Of a DNA stretch of 46,868 nucleotides, positions 40,472-46,868 are shown one piece after another. Origin of the DNA: an uncultured Fibrobacter sp. (GTDB lineage: Bacteria; Fibrobacterota; Fibrobacteria; Fibrobacterales; Fibrobacteraceae); the NCBI RefSeq assembly GCF_947305105.1, contig NZ_CAMZCS010000027.1, positions 1-46,868 on the forward strand. The letters are read 5' to 3'. A model generated the notes under the pieces. It was given only the letters and a program-made list of their open reading frames with translations. It made no database searches and had not been told where the DNA came from. The position numbers were made by a program, and so were the translations under genes. Each line of letters opens with the position of its first letter. Position 1 is the first letter of the stretch.

Positions 40472-41346
40472 AAAAGATTGCCTTAGCACTCATTGTGTGG
40501 TTATGTACGTCAATTCAATTGTACGCACAGGAGTGCGAGGTCATTTCTCGCGGAGTTCTTGCCATAAGCTATCCGGTGACGCAGATAAATCTCTTCGATG
40601 AATTTCGGTTGGATTTGTCGAAGTTGCCGTTGCTTGACCCTTCCGTGAAAAATTTCAGTTCGGATTCCGTTTATAGGGCCTATATAGCGCCTTCGGATTC
40701 GACGGTTATGATTTTTCTTGTTGAAGACCAGGTGACGTTCTTCAAATTTTGTTCATCGAAAAAAGAATGCGATAGCCTGGTTCGGGAACTCTATATAGGT
40801 AGCTTGATTGTTGAAGAATTCCATCGACTGCAATCGGCAGGGGTTCTCCCGGGATCTGCAACAGAAGCGGACTCAATGATTCGTCATGTTATCGATGTGA
40901 TGGAAAATAGAGAAAGTTTATATGCTACGGACTCTTTATTAAAGTCATTAGGAGATACTCTCAATTTGGGTTTAGATACTATTTCGATTTCTTTATCCAA
41001 TGGCGTTTACAACGAAGGAAAGGCTGGAGATAAAGCTTCATTTTATGTTTCTGCTGCTTCTTTTTGTAATTATCGTAGGAATGGACTCTCCTTCAATTTC
41101 TGCGGCCTTGTTGACTCGGTGCGTCAATGCCCCGAATTATTCCAGGAAGAAGCTCCGCTGTCCTTGAAATCTCCCGTGCCGCAGGTCCCTATACAGGGAA
41201 TGTATTTCCGTGCGTTCGACCTGAACGGCAACCTGATCCGTAGCGGCAAATGGCGCGAGGAGTATGCCGACGAATTCCGCACGCCGACAATCGTGCGATT
41301 TGAAAATGGGCTTGCCGTGCCACTGCCCCGCAAGAAAGTTCACTAA
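40468..41346 (+). CDS. Secreted protein with T9SS-like C-terminal domain (paralogue 2)
   Basis: 292 aa, translationally coupled to the protease gene by ATGA. The signal peptide ends LYAQEC. The pattern is the same as the protein at 36228 (STVMIFLVEDQVTFFKFC, AGVLPGSATEADSMIRHV) plus a stretch of about 30 residues (TLNLGLDTISISLSNGVYNE) not in paralogue 1. The C-terminal block SLKSPVPQVPIQGMYFRAFD continues to NLIRSGKW...TIVRFENGLAVPLPRKKVH, a fuller type A-like sorting domain. Coupling to the protease suggests a cognate partner, for example an inhibitor, chaperone or anchor; that role is inference. A strong terminator follows at once. Confidence 0.82.
   Translation: MKKIALALIVWLCTSIQLYAQECEVISRGVLAISYPVTQINLFDEFRLDLSKLPLLDPSVKNFSSDSVYRAYIAPSDSTVMIFLVEDQVTFFKFCSSKKECDSLVRELYIGSLIVEEFHRLQSAGVLPGSATEADSMIRHVIDVMENRESLYATDSLLKSLGDTLNLGLDTISISLSNGVYNEGKAGDKASFYVSAASFCNYRRNGLSFNFCGLVDSVRQCPELFQEEAPLSLKSPVPQVPIQGMYFRAFDLNGNLIRSGKWREEYADEFRTPTIVRFENGLAVPLPRKKVH
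41155..41302 (+). repeat. 148-nt direct repeat, copy 2
   Basis: Partner of 36852-36999. The two copies are in the same orientation, 4.3 kb apart, and flank the protease gene. Confidence 0.85.
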
Positions 41347-41360
41347 TCAAAATGCCTCGG

Positions 41361-41391
41361 TCCAGTCAATTTCTTGACTGGATCTTTTTTT
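41361..41391 (+). terminator. Strong rho-independent terminator
   Basis: Perfect 9-bp stem TCCAGTCAA-tttc-TTGACTGGA followed by TCTTTTTTTG. It closes the protease operon 15 nt after the stop at 41346. Confidence 0.92.
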
Positions 41392-41534
41392 GTTTTTTTG
41401 ACGATGTTTGCATATGCCACGGCTTGTGTTATATGCGTATTAATTTTTATGATTTCTGTAAAATCTTTTGATTTTAGCCAAAAATCGTTGATTTTGTGTT
41501 TTGAAAGAGATATATTGTTGTCGAGGTCAAACCT

Positions 41535-42365
41535 ATGAAAGCAATATACGAATATCTTGATTACAGGCGGTACATGCAGGAGTTCTACGAAGAACGCAAG
41601 CGCTGTTCCGCCTTCTCGTGGAGGGAATTCTCGCATTTGGCGGGGTTCTCTTCGTCGAATTACATGAAGTTGGTGTGCGATGGGAAAACCCGCCTTTCCA
41701 AGGTGGGCGTGGAACGTGTCGCTATGGCAATGGAACTCGAAGGGAGCGCCAAGGAATACTTTGCCCAGATGGTCGTGTTCGCCGATTCCGGTGACGAGGC
41801 AAAAAAGAATGCCGCGTTGAAGAGAATGCGCGAACTTGCGAAGGAAAACAAGGTGCGTACGCTGTCGGCGGATGCCTACGCCTACTTTAGCGAATGGTAC
41901 AACCCGGTGCTGCGAGAACTCGCTCCCATGAATCCCGGCGCGAAACCGATGGAACTGTCCAAGCTCTGCTACCCGGAAATCAGCGCGACCGAAATCCGGA
42001 AGACTCTCGATTTTCTGATCCAGATGGGGTTGCTCAAGAAACACGACGAATACCATTACGAGCAGACCGAGAAGGTTGTGATGGGCGTCGCGGGAATGGT
42101 GCCCCCGGCCATGCGCCCCATGCACAGGCAGATGGCCAAGTTGGCGATGGACGCGATAGATAACGTCCCTGTCGAAGACCGCAGCTTCGCGGGTGCCACT
42201 ATGGGGATTTCTCGCGATACGTACCGCCGTATTGCGTGCGAGGCGGAAAAGTTCAGACAGAAGGTCGTCGCCATCGCGAGTGAAGACAAACACGGTGAAC
42301 AGGTTTACAGGTTGAATTTACAATTGTTTCCGCTGACAAGGCGGCAGGAGGAAAATCATGGATAA
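41535..42365 (+). CDS. TIGR02147 / DUF4423 family protein, putative regulator (third copy)
   Basis: 276 aa. N-terminal signature AIYEYLDYRRYMQEFYEE. The helix-turn-helix-like region is at about 27-68 (WREFSHLAGFSSSNYMKLVCDG...VERVAMAMEL), closer to the copy at 12194 than to the one at 20242. The DUF4423-type domain has YFSEWYNPVLRELAP, VMGVAGMVPPAMRPMHRQM and MGISRDTYRRI, which also occur in the 12194 copy in similar form. The C-terminal signature is VYRLNLQLFPLT. Its stop overlaps the next gene by 8 nt. A TATATT lies 18 nt before the ATG, and direct TTGATTTT repeats occur at about 41468 and 41488. Confidence 0.9.
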   Translation: MKAIYEYLDYRRYMQEFYEERKRCSAFSWREFSHLAGFSSSNYMKLVCDGKTRLSKVGVERVAMAMELEGSAKEYFAQMVVFADSGDEAKKNAALKRMRELAKENKVRTLSADAYAYFSEWYNPVLRELAPMNPGAKPMELSKLCYPEISATEIRKTLDFLIQMGLLKKHDEYHYEQTEKVVMGVAGMVPPAMRPMHRQMAKLAMDAIDNVPVEDRSFAGATMGISRDTYRRIACEAEKFRQKVVAIASEDKHGEQVYRLNLQLFPLTRRQEENHG

Positions 42366-43560
42366 GAAGAAATATATAGGAATCGTTTTCTCGCTGGCCT
42401 TGTTCGCGGCATGTTCTTCGGAAGAGGGTGCCGGCGTGACGACGGAACCGGCTGGCGATCTTGACACTAGACTGTCTGTTTTGCCCCAGGAACCTTCTGC
42501 AGGACAAAAAGCCATCATGGATAGCATCCTCAAGACTATGGAATCTGGTGGCGGCGGAACCGTGGAAACCGAGAATGTGGTAAGGTTAGATTCAGGTATA
42601 GTGGAAATTGATGACCCGTCCGTTCAAATTCCTGTGCCGCAAACAGCCCATGATTTCGAGACTTCGGGCGAAGTTTATTATAGCCGGCAGGGATGCAACG
42701 TTACTTATTATGAAGCGGAATCTGGCACCCAGATGCTCTTTACCGGAACTAGCGCGGACTACATGGAAACCAGTCTTTTGTTGACAAAGGACGAGGTCTT
42801 GATAGAAAAGGTTGAAAATACCTATTGGTTTGAAGAAGACAAAATAGATTGCGAAGCGGACCTTACGGCGTTCCGGCAGCGTTGTGAATCGTTGTATGGC
42901 GTATTCAGGGATTATAAAGATGGAACCGGTTGTAATGACTTTAGGAACCTCCGGGTCGCCTGCGCTGTGCCACTGTTCGGTCTGGCCATTACCCCGGAAG
43001 TGCTGACGCATGAGGCGGATTACTACTATAAGGCGCGGTGCGATTCCTTGGTGGTGGCGGAGGGCCCGCAGTGCTCCATTGTATGCACGAATCCGTTGGA
43101 GAACATTTCTTCGAAAGACACGGTCGCTAATCCGTTTGACAATATGGAGTGCAAGAGGATTTGCCTCGATATGGAAGGTGAAGAAGAGAACTTCAATGTG
43201 CAAGGCGATGATGACGACCCGTATGACGGGCAAGGTGGTGTAACCATGTCTTCTGCATCGATGCCTTTCCCTGTGACTTCGGCCGCGATGCCTGAGGCCA
43301 TGAGCTCTGCCTCTGTGGATGGGACAATGAGTTCCACGTCGATGCAATCATGCTACACTGCTTGCGAAAATAGCTTGAATGGTAAGTGCTATACGATTTG
43401 TCCGGACATGGACGGCGAAAACGAGCACTTCAATGTGCAAGACGATGATGACGAACCGTTCGACGGGCAAGGTGGTGTAACCATGTCTTCGGCGTCGATG
43501 CCTTTCCCCGTGACTTCGGCCGCGATGCCCGAGGCCATGAGCTCAGCATCAATGCCGTAA
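42358..43560 (+). CDS. Lipoprotein with duplicated acidic/Ser-Met-rich C-terminal unit
   Basis: 400 aa, with GGAGGAAA upstream inside the end of the DUF4423 gene. The lipoprotein signal ends ALFAAC (Cys19). Residues 25-255 are an unrecognised Cys-containing domain (ETSGEVYYSRQGCNVTYYEAE, CEADLTAFRQRCESLYG). From 268 two 52-residue repeats follow (about 268-319 and 347-398), each with IC-DM-GE--FNVQ-DDD, DGQGGVTMSSASMPFPV and TSAAMPEAMSSAS. The acidic part looks like a possible metal-binding stretch. The last repeat ends almost at the stop codon. It is probably a surface lipoprotein of variable repeat number; function unknown. Confidence 0.85.
   Translation: MDKKKYIGIVFSLALFAACSSEEGAGVTTEPAGDLDTRLSVLPQEPSAGQKAIMDSILKTMESGGGGTVETENVVRLDSGIVEIDDPSVQIPVPQTAHDFETSGEVYYSRQGCNVTYYEAESGTQMLFTGTSADYMETSLLLTKDEVLIEKVENTYWFEEDKIDCEADLTAFRQRCESLYGVFRDYKDGTGCNDFRNLRVACAVPLFGLAITPEVLTHEADYYYKARCDSLVVAEGPQCSIVCTNPLENISSKDTVANPFDNMECKRICLDMEGEEENFNVQGDDDDPYDGQGGVTMSSASMPFPVTSAAMPEAMSSASVDGTMSSTSMQSCYTACENSLNGKCYTICPDMDGENEHFNVQDDDDEPFDGQGGVTMSSASMPFPVTSAAMPEAMSSASMP
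43159..43314 (+). repeat. 156-nt in-frame coding repeat, unit 1
   Basis: 52-codon unit in the lipoprotein gene, matching 43396-43551 without gaps. Most of the differences are silent or conservative in the second half. Confidence 0.85.
43396..43551 (+). repeat. 156-nt in-frame coding repeat, unit 2
   Basis: Second 52-codon unit. The units are separated by 27 codons holding a related CYTACENSLNGKCYT Cys segment. Confidence 0.85.
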
Positions 43561-43589
43561 CAAGGAAAACCTCTATAAAATGGGAAAAT

Positions 43590-43620
43590 AAGTCCGCCCG
43601 CCCGGCGGACTTTCTTGTTT
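43590..43620 (+). terminator. Strong rho-independent terminator
   Basis: Perfect 9-bp stem AAGTCCGCC-cgccc-GGCGGACTT followed by tcttgtttttt, 30 nt after the stop at 43560. Confidence 0.92.
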
Positions 43621-43682
43621 TTTGCAACCTAGATTTTGTATATTCTCCGTGTAAAAAAAGATATTACCTGATAGGGTCATTG

Positions 43683-44417
43683 ATGCGATTATTTGTACTA
43701 CTTGTATGTCTGCTGTCGGTGTGCCTGTGGGCGCGCCCGATTAATGACGGCAATAAATTGTTCAAGAACGGCGACTACGCCGGTGCGCTTGAAAAGTACA
43801 TGAAGGCCCGTGAGGCTGAACCCGCGAACCCGCTTTTGTTCTACAATATTGGTACGTGCCAGTACAGGCTCGGCAATTACGAAGAGGCCAAGAAGGAACT
43901 CGAGAGTGCCGTGCGCATGCCCGACAAGAAGATGGCCGCGAAGGCCGCCTACAACTTGGCGAACACGCATTTCCGCATGGGTGAGAAGGCCGCCGAGGGC
44001 AGTGAACGCATTGCCGCGTGGCGCGAGTCGGTCGCTTACCTCAAGAAAGCGATTGACCTCGATAACGGTTTCGAGAACGCGAAGAAGAACGTGGAAATTG
44101 TGCAGCGCAAGCTGAAAGAAGAACTCGACAAGCAGAAAGAAAACAAGGACCAGAATCAGGACAATAACGACCAGAAACAGCCGCCGCTTTCCGAGAAGGC
44201 GAAGGAAGTTTTGGCGCGTGCGCTCCAGCTCTGCAAAGACGGCAAGTATGCCGAAGGCAAGGAGATGCTCGAGAACCTGATTGCCGAAGACGAGACCGCT
44301 GGCCAGCTGAGCGGCCACGTGCAGCGCATCGACGACGTCATCGAAATCAAGGCCGGCCGCAAGCCCAAGGCCAAGATTGACGCGAGCAACACCGACAACG
44401 ACCTGGAGGTGATATGA
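43683..44417 (+). CDS. TPR protein, BatC-like
   Basis: 244 aa from the ATG at 43683. The signal peptide is about 20 residues. TPR units are at about 20-130 (NDGNKLFKNGDYAGALEKYMKA, PLLFYNIGTCQYRLGNYEEAKKEL, AAYNLANTHFRMGEKA), then a helical region, a Lys/Gln/Asn-rich linker near 150-165 (ENKDQNQDNNDQKQ) and a final TPR-like segment. This layout resembles BatC of the Bat (aerotolerance-named) operons, which also carry MoxR, DUF58 and VWA genes. A DUF58 gene lies 2 kb away on the other strand, supporting the link. It overlaps the next gene (ATGA). Periplasmic, precise role unknown. Confidence 0.8.
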   Translation: MRLFVLLVCLLSVCLWARPINDGNKLFKNGDYAGALEKYMKAREAEPANPLLFYNIGTCQYRLGNYEEAKKELESAVRMPDKKMAAKAAYNLANTHFRMGEKAAEGSERIAAWRESVAYLKKAIDLDNGFENAKKNVEIVQRKLKEELDKQKENKDQNQDNNDQKQPPLSEKAKEVLARALQLCKDGKYAEGKEMLENLIAEDETAGQLSGHVQRIDDVIEIKAGRKPKAKIDASNTDNDLEVI

Positions 44418-45169
44418 TGCGTTTGATTAGACGAAAGACGAAAGACGAAAGACGAAAGAATGTTTATGGTAAGGTCACTGAGCTTGCCGAAGTGACCGTT
44501 GGTAAGTCTTTGCTTGCTCTTTTAACGGTTTTGCTATTGTCCGCAGCGGCCTTTGCGGCGCCGAAGTCGGCGAGTGCCTACTACGGCGATGCCGCCTTCC
44601 AGTACATTGAGAATCGTTTGCCCTCTGCCGAAATCACCTGCAACGAGGGCCTGCAATACTATCCGAACGACCAGAAGCTGCAAATGCTCCTCGACCGAAT
44701 CAAAGAGGCCAAGGACGAGCAGAAGAACGAAAACAAGAAGAACGACAAGAACCAGGATAACAACCAGGACCAGAATCAAGATCAGAACCAGGATCAGAAT
44801 CAGGACCAGGATAAGGACAAGCAGAACCAGGACCAAAACCAGGATCAGCAGGACCAGAATCAGGGAGAAAGTTCTTCAAGCGGAAGTGATGACCAGAACC
44901 AGAATGGTGAAGGCCAGAACGGTGAATCAAGCAGCAGCCAGGGCGAAAGCTCCGACAGCAACGGCGGTCAGCAGCCAGAGCCGCAGCAACCCGAAGAAGG
45001 CTCAAGCGACAGCCAAGGTGGCGAGGAACCCCAGGAACAGCCCGTGCAGATGGGCGAGATGAGCCCCGAAGAAGCGGCTCAGCTCCTGAAGGATTTCGAC
45101 GAGCAGAACGGCGAACGCAAACCCTGGAAACCCTTGCGCGGCCAAGCAAGACCCGCGAAGGATTGGTAA
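44414..45169 (+). CDS. Bat-like secreted protein with Gln/Asn/Asp-rich repeat; repeat element at its 5' end
   Basis: 251 aa if the ATG at 44414 is used (ATGA overlap with the upstream gene). The first 30 codons are unusual: codons 6-15 come from a 4x7-nt repeat and codons 21-28 from a hairpin element. Only then follows a signal-peptide-like segment (SLLALLTVLLLSAAAFAA, about 31-48). A TPR-like stretch (SAYYGDAAFQYIENRLPSAEITCNEGLQYY) precedes a tract of DQNQ/DQNQDQ units (about 105-145) and a Ser/Gly/Glu/Pro-rich part, ending EEAAQLLKDFDEQ. The tail resembles BatC/BatE-type proteins. The effective start may be downstream of the repeat (for example the TTG at 44511). Confidence 0.75.
   Translation: MMRLIRRKTKDERRKNVYGKVTELAEVTVGKSLLALLTVLLLSAAAFAAPKSASAYYGDAAFQYIENRLPSAEITCNEGLQYYPNDQKLQMLLDRIKEAKDEQKNENKKNDKNQDNNQDQNQDQNQDQNQDQDKDKQNQDQNQDQQDQNQGESSSSGSDDQNQNGEGQNGESSSSQGESSDSNGGQQPEPQQPEEGSSDSQGGEEPQEQPVQMGEMSPEEAAQLLKDFDEQNGERKPWKPLRGQARPAKDW
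44430..44457 (+). repeat. Heptanucleotide microsatellite GACGAAA x4 inside a coding start
   Basis: Four perfect tandem copies of GACGAAA beginning 16 nt after the start codon. Seven is not a multiple of three, so gain or loss of one unit shifts the reading frame. The same ATTAGACGA(A/G)AGACGA pattern occurs at 7120-7134. Confidence 0.9.
44473..44497. repeat. Hairpin element GGTCACT...AGTGACC
   Basis: Perfect 7-bp inverted repeat around an 11-nt loop (gagcttgccga). It resembles the dispersed gtcactgagcttg-type intergenic repeats of many bacteria but lies inside a reading frame, directly after the microsatellite. Confidence 0.75.
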
Positions 45170-45185
45170 TTTTTTCCAAATAATA

Positions 45186-45191
45186 TATATT
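45186..45191 (+). promoter_or_regulatory. TATATT box 7 nt before expansin start
   Basis: TATATT, then caaggac, then the ATG at 45199. Confidence 0.4.
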
Positions 45192-45198
45192 CAAGGAC

Positions 45199-46320
45199 AT
45201 GAGACTTCATGTTCTTGTTTTTTTATGTGTGCTTTCGATTACTGGTCTTGTCGCCTGTGGAGACGATTCTAGTTCCGGTGCAGATCCGTCGACTTTGTCC
45301 TCTTCTGATGCCCTGATATCTTCGGCGGAAAAGTCTTCGAGTTCCGAGGGTGCGTCTTCTGCAAGGAGTTCCTCGACGAAGGCTTCTTCTAGCAGTGTTT
45401 CTGATGTGCCTAATTCTAGTGCCGCTCCTGCTTCAAGTTCTGTGGGCAGTTCTTCTGCGGATGCGCCGAAAAGTGTCTCGAGTTCCGAGGGTGCCCCAAG
45501 TAGTTCTTCTGATGTTCCGGGCAGCAGTGTCAATCCGGTTTCCAGTTCCAGCGTAGCTCCGGCTTCTTCCGATGACGACGATGGCGATGACGGTAAGTGT
45601 ACGGACTGCGACAGCTATACGGCTGCCGACCCTACGCTCACGGAGAAGGGCGGCAAGGGTTCTGTGACGACTTATGGGAGCGTCACTGCAAAAGAAACCA
45701 GTTTGGGTGGCGCATGCAACTACGGACAAACTAACATTCAGTATTATGCGGCAATACACGTGAATGTTTCTCCAGGTGATGCTAAGGGCCCGTGGAATGG
45801 CGGTGCGGCCTGTGGCGGCTGCGTGCGTGTGAAGGCGAAGACTCCTGATGGCTGGAAGCGCGTGACGGTGCGCATTACCGACCGTTGCCCCGATGCGAAT
45901 TGTGGTGTTGACTTAGGGGGCGCTCCGGCGGCCGACATCATGGGCAATTCTGTGGGCCGTTACTACGGTGAATGGGAATTCGTGAGTTGCGAAGGCGTCG
46001 AGGGCGTGTGGGGCGATTCTACGTCGCTCTGGGTCAAGGAGGGCGCGAGCACGTTCTGGAGCATTGTCCAGGTGCGGAACCCGAAAGACATGGTGAATTC
46101 CATTACGATTTACGAAGCGGATGCCGGCAAATCTTATACGCTAGAGATGGTTGTGGGCACGGAGAATTTCTGGACGGTTCCACCGGAAATCTTGCAGACG
46201 GACAATCGCTACCGTGTTGTGGTCAAGTACCGCACGGGCGATGACGATGAGTGGCATATCAAAGGCTCAGACTTGGCTGTGCCCGAAGCGAACCTGTACT
46301 TGTACGAGCACAGGGAGTAA
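45199..46320 (+). CDS. Expansin-like lipoprotein (DPBB + CBM63-like)
   Basis: 373 aa. The lipoprotein signal ends TGLVAC (Cys20). Residues 25-130 are a Ser-rich linker with Ala/Pro/Glu, and a DDDDGDDG stretch follows. The double-psi beta-barrel domain is at about 150-258: GSVTAKETSLGGACNYG, NGGAACGGCVRVKAK, then VTVRITDRCPDANCGVDLGG, where the Asp of TDRCPD (near 228) and of VDLGG (near 238) match the catalytic/binding positions of expansins. A C-terminal Ig-like domain (about 265-373, WVKEGASTFWSIVQVRNPKDMV) resembles CBM63, with a Trp for cellulose contact. Expansins loosen cellulose without hydrolysis. Lipid anchoring is unusual and would keep it on the outer surface. It is convergent with the DUF58 gene. 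Confidence 0.88.
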   Translation: MRLHVLVFLCVLSITGLVACGDDSSSGADPSTLSSSDALISSAEKSSSSEGASSARSSSTKASSSSVSDVPNSSAAPASSSVGSSSADAPKSVSSSEGAPSSSSDVPGSSVNPVSSSSVAPASSDDDDGDDGKCTDCDSYTAADPTLTEKGGKGSVTTYGSVTAKETSLGGACNYGQTNIQYYAAIHVNVSPGDAKGPWNGGAACGGCVRVKAKTPDGWKRVTVRITDRCPDANCGVDLGGAPAADIMGNSVGRYYGEWEFVSCEGVEGVWGDSTSLWVKEGASTFWSIVQVRNPKDMVNSITIYEADAGKSYTLEMVVGTENFWTVPPEILQTDNRYRVVVKYRTGDDDEWHIKGSDLAVPEANLYLYEHRE

Positions 46321-46868
46321 TTACATTCTTGCGGCGCGAGCGCGGCGGCGGAAGTGCTCGATGAGCGGGGCGACAGTTTCTTTGAAGTCGTCGTGAGTCT
46401 CGATACGCACAAAGTCAATCGACATGCGCTGGAAGAGTTCCTTGGTCGCTTTGCCTTGACGCTTGGCTTCGCGGGCGAATGCTTCGCGGAAAGCTGCATC
46501 GCCAGTGTCGATGAGGAGCGTTTCGCCGGTTTCGGGGTCTTCGAGTTCTACGAGGCCTGCGGGCGGGAGTTCCATTTCACGCGGGTCCACGACGGACACG
46601 GCGAGAACGTCATGGCGCTTGCGCAAAATCTTGAATGCGTTTTCGAAACCTTCATCCAAGAAATCGCTCATTACAACGACGACTGCCTTGCGGTTCAAAA
46701 TCTTGCCGGCATATTCCAAGGCGACTTGCGTATTGGTGCCGTGGTGTTGCGGCTTGAAGTAGAGAATTTCGCGGATGAGGCGCAACACGTGCTTGCGGCC
46801 TTTCTCGGGCGGGATGAAAAGTTCGACTTGGTCGGTGTAAATGAGGAGGCCGACCTTGTCGTTGTTCT
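46321..46868 (-). CDS. DUF58 domain protein, C-terminal part, cut by the window edge
   Basis: Only the last 182 residues or so are in the window; the frame stays open to the edge. It reads NNDKVGLLIYTDQVELFIPPEKGRKHVL at the edge (in parts), then KAVVVVMSDFLDEGFENAFKILRKRHDVLAVSVVDPRE, the VWA-like core of DUF58 proteins. These are encoded next to MoxR ATPases and Bat proteins. With the two Bat-like genes at 43683 and 44414 it suggests a Bat system split by the expansin gene. Its stop abuts the stop of the expansin gene. The rest of the operon would lie to the right. Confidence 0.88.
   Translation of the reverse strand, partial: NNDKVGLLIYTDQVELFIPPEKGRKHVLRLIREILYFKPQHHGTNTQVALEYAGKILNRKAVVVVMSDFLDEGFENAFKILRKRHDVLAVSVVDPREMELPPAGLVELEDPETGETLLIDTGDAAFREAFAREAKRQGKATKELFQRMSIDFVRIETHDDFKETVAPLIEHFRRRARAARM

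Noticed and set aside
1-46868. tRNA, rRNA, insertion sequence or prophage genes
   Set aside because: No cloverleaf-like or rRNA-like stretch noticed in the short intergenic gaps, and no transposase, integrase or phage protein among the reading frames; a covariance-model scan would be needed to exclude small RNAs.

Overview
The window looks like a chromosomal segment of a Fibrobacter species (Fibrobacterota, rumen/gut cellulose degraders). The signs are a FISUMP domain (TIGR02145, the F. succinogenes major paralogous domain), three TIGR02147/DUF4423 proteins (the second F. succinogenes paralogous family), secreted proteins with long Ser/Lys-Ala linkers and type IX-like C-terminal domains, an expansin and a CE2-like esterase. 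Gene density is high and all coding sequences are ordinary bacterial ones. I saw no rRNA, tRNA, IS element, prophage or CRISPR array.

Layout, left to right. (1) 1-7610: two tandem paralogous giant surface proteins, each preceded or followed by a copy of a mosaic intergenic repeat made of short hairpins and degenerate 7-nt repeats. (2) 7611-9353: a membrane protein with a degenerate lytic-transglycosylase-like domain, divergent from an orphan GroES-like protein. (3) 9363-12194: a DUF4423 regulator plus FISUMP lipoprotein operon with a good sigma70-like promoter and operator-like repeats. (4) 12432-15978: an orphan RavA/MoxR-like ATPase, LpxK and AroC. (5) 16073-20142: small secreted protein, single-heme cytochrome c, CE2-like esterase, a diguanylate cyclase with a probable sugar-binding-type periplasmic domain, and a small lipoprotein. 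(6) 20242-22709: second DUF4423-lipoprotein operon. (7) 22820-28578: housekeeping operon ispA-dxs-trmH-like-pyrF-hypothetical, mostly coupled by ATGA/TAATG overlaps. (8) 28614-31747: MCE-family protein plus helical-repeat protein, divergent from an M18 aminopeptidase. (9) 31792-35124: two GT-C membrane glycosyltransferases, the first fused to an NPCBM domain. (10) 35170-41346: an AT-richer block with a lipoprotein and two paralogous secreted proteins flanking a 1104-aa multidomain papain-like protease; it shows traces of duplication and ends at a strong terminator. (11) 41535-43560: third DUF4423-lipoprotein operon. (12) 43683-46868: two Bat-like TPR/Q-rich proteins (one with a 7-nt microsatellite at its start), an expansin-like lipoprotein, and a DUF58 protein cut by the window edge.

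The most interesting candidates are: the DUF4423 regulator + surface lipoprotein two-gene module (3 of 3 copies here); the heptad/hairpin repeat family, which also sits inside the start of a coding sequence; the protease/T9SS-like protein cassette with a vestigial leader peptide; the carbohydrate-binding-like diguanylate cyclase; and a recurrent TATATT box 6-7 nt before start codons, which suggests leaderless or nearly leaderless transcripts. All functional assignments come from reading motifs by eye; no search was run.
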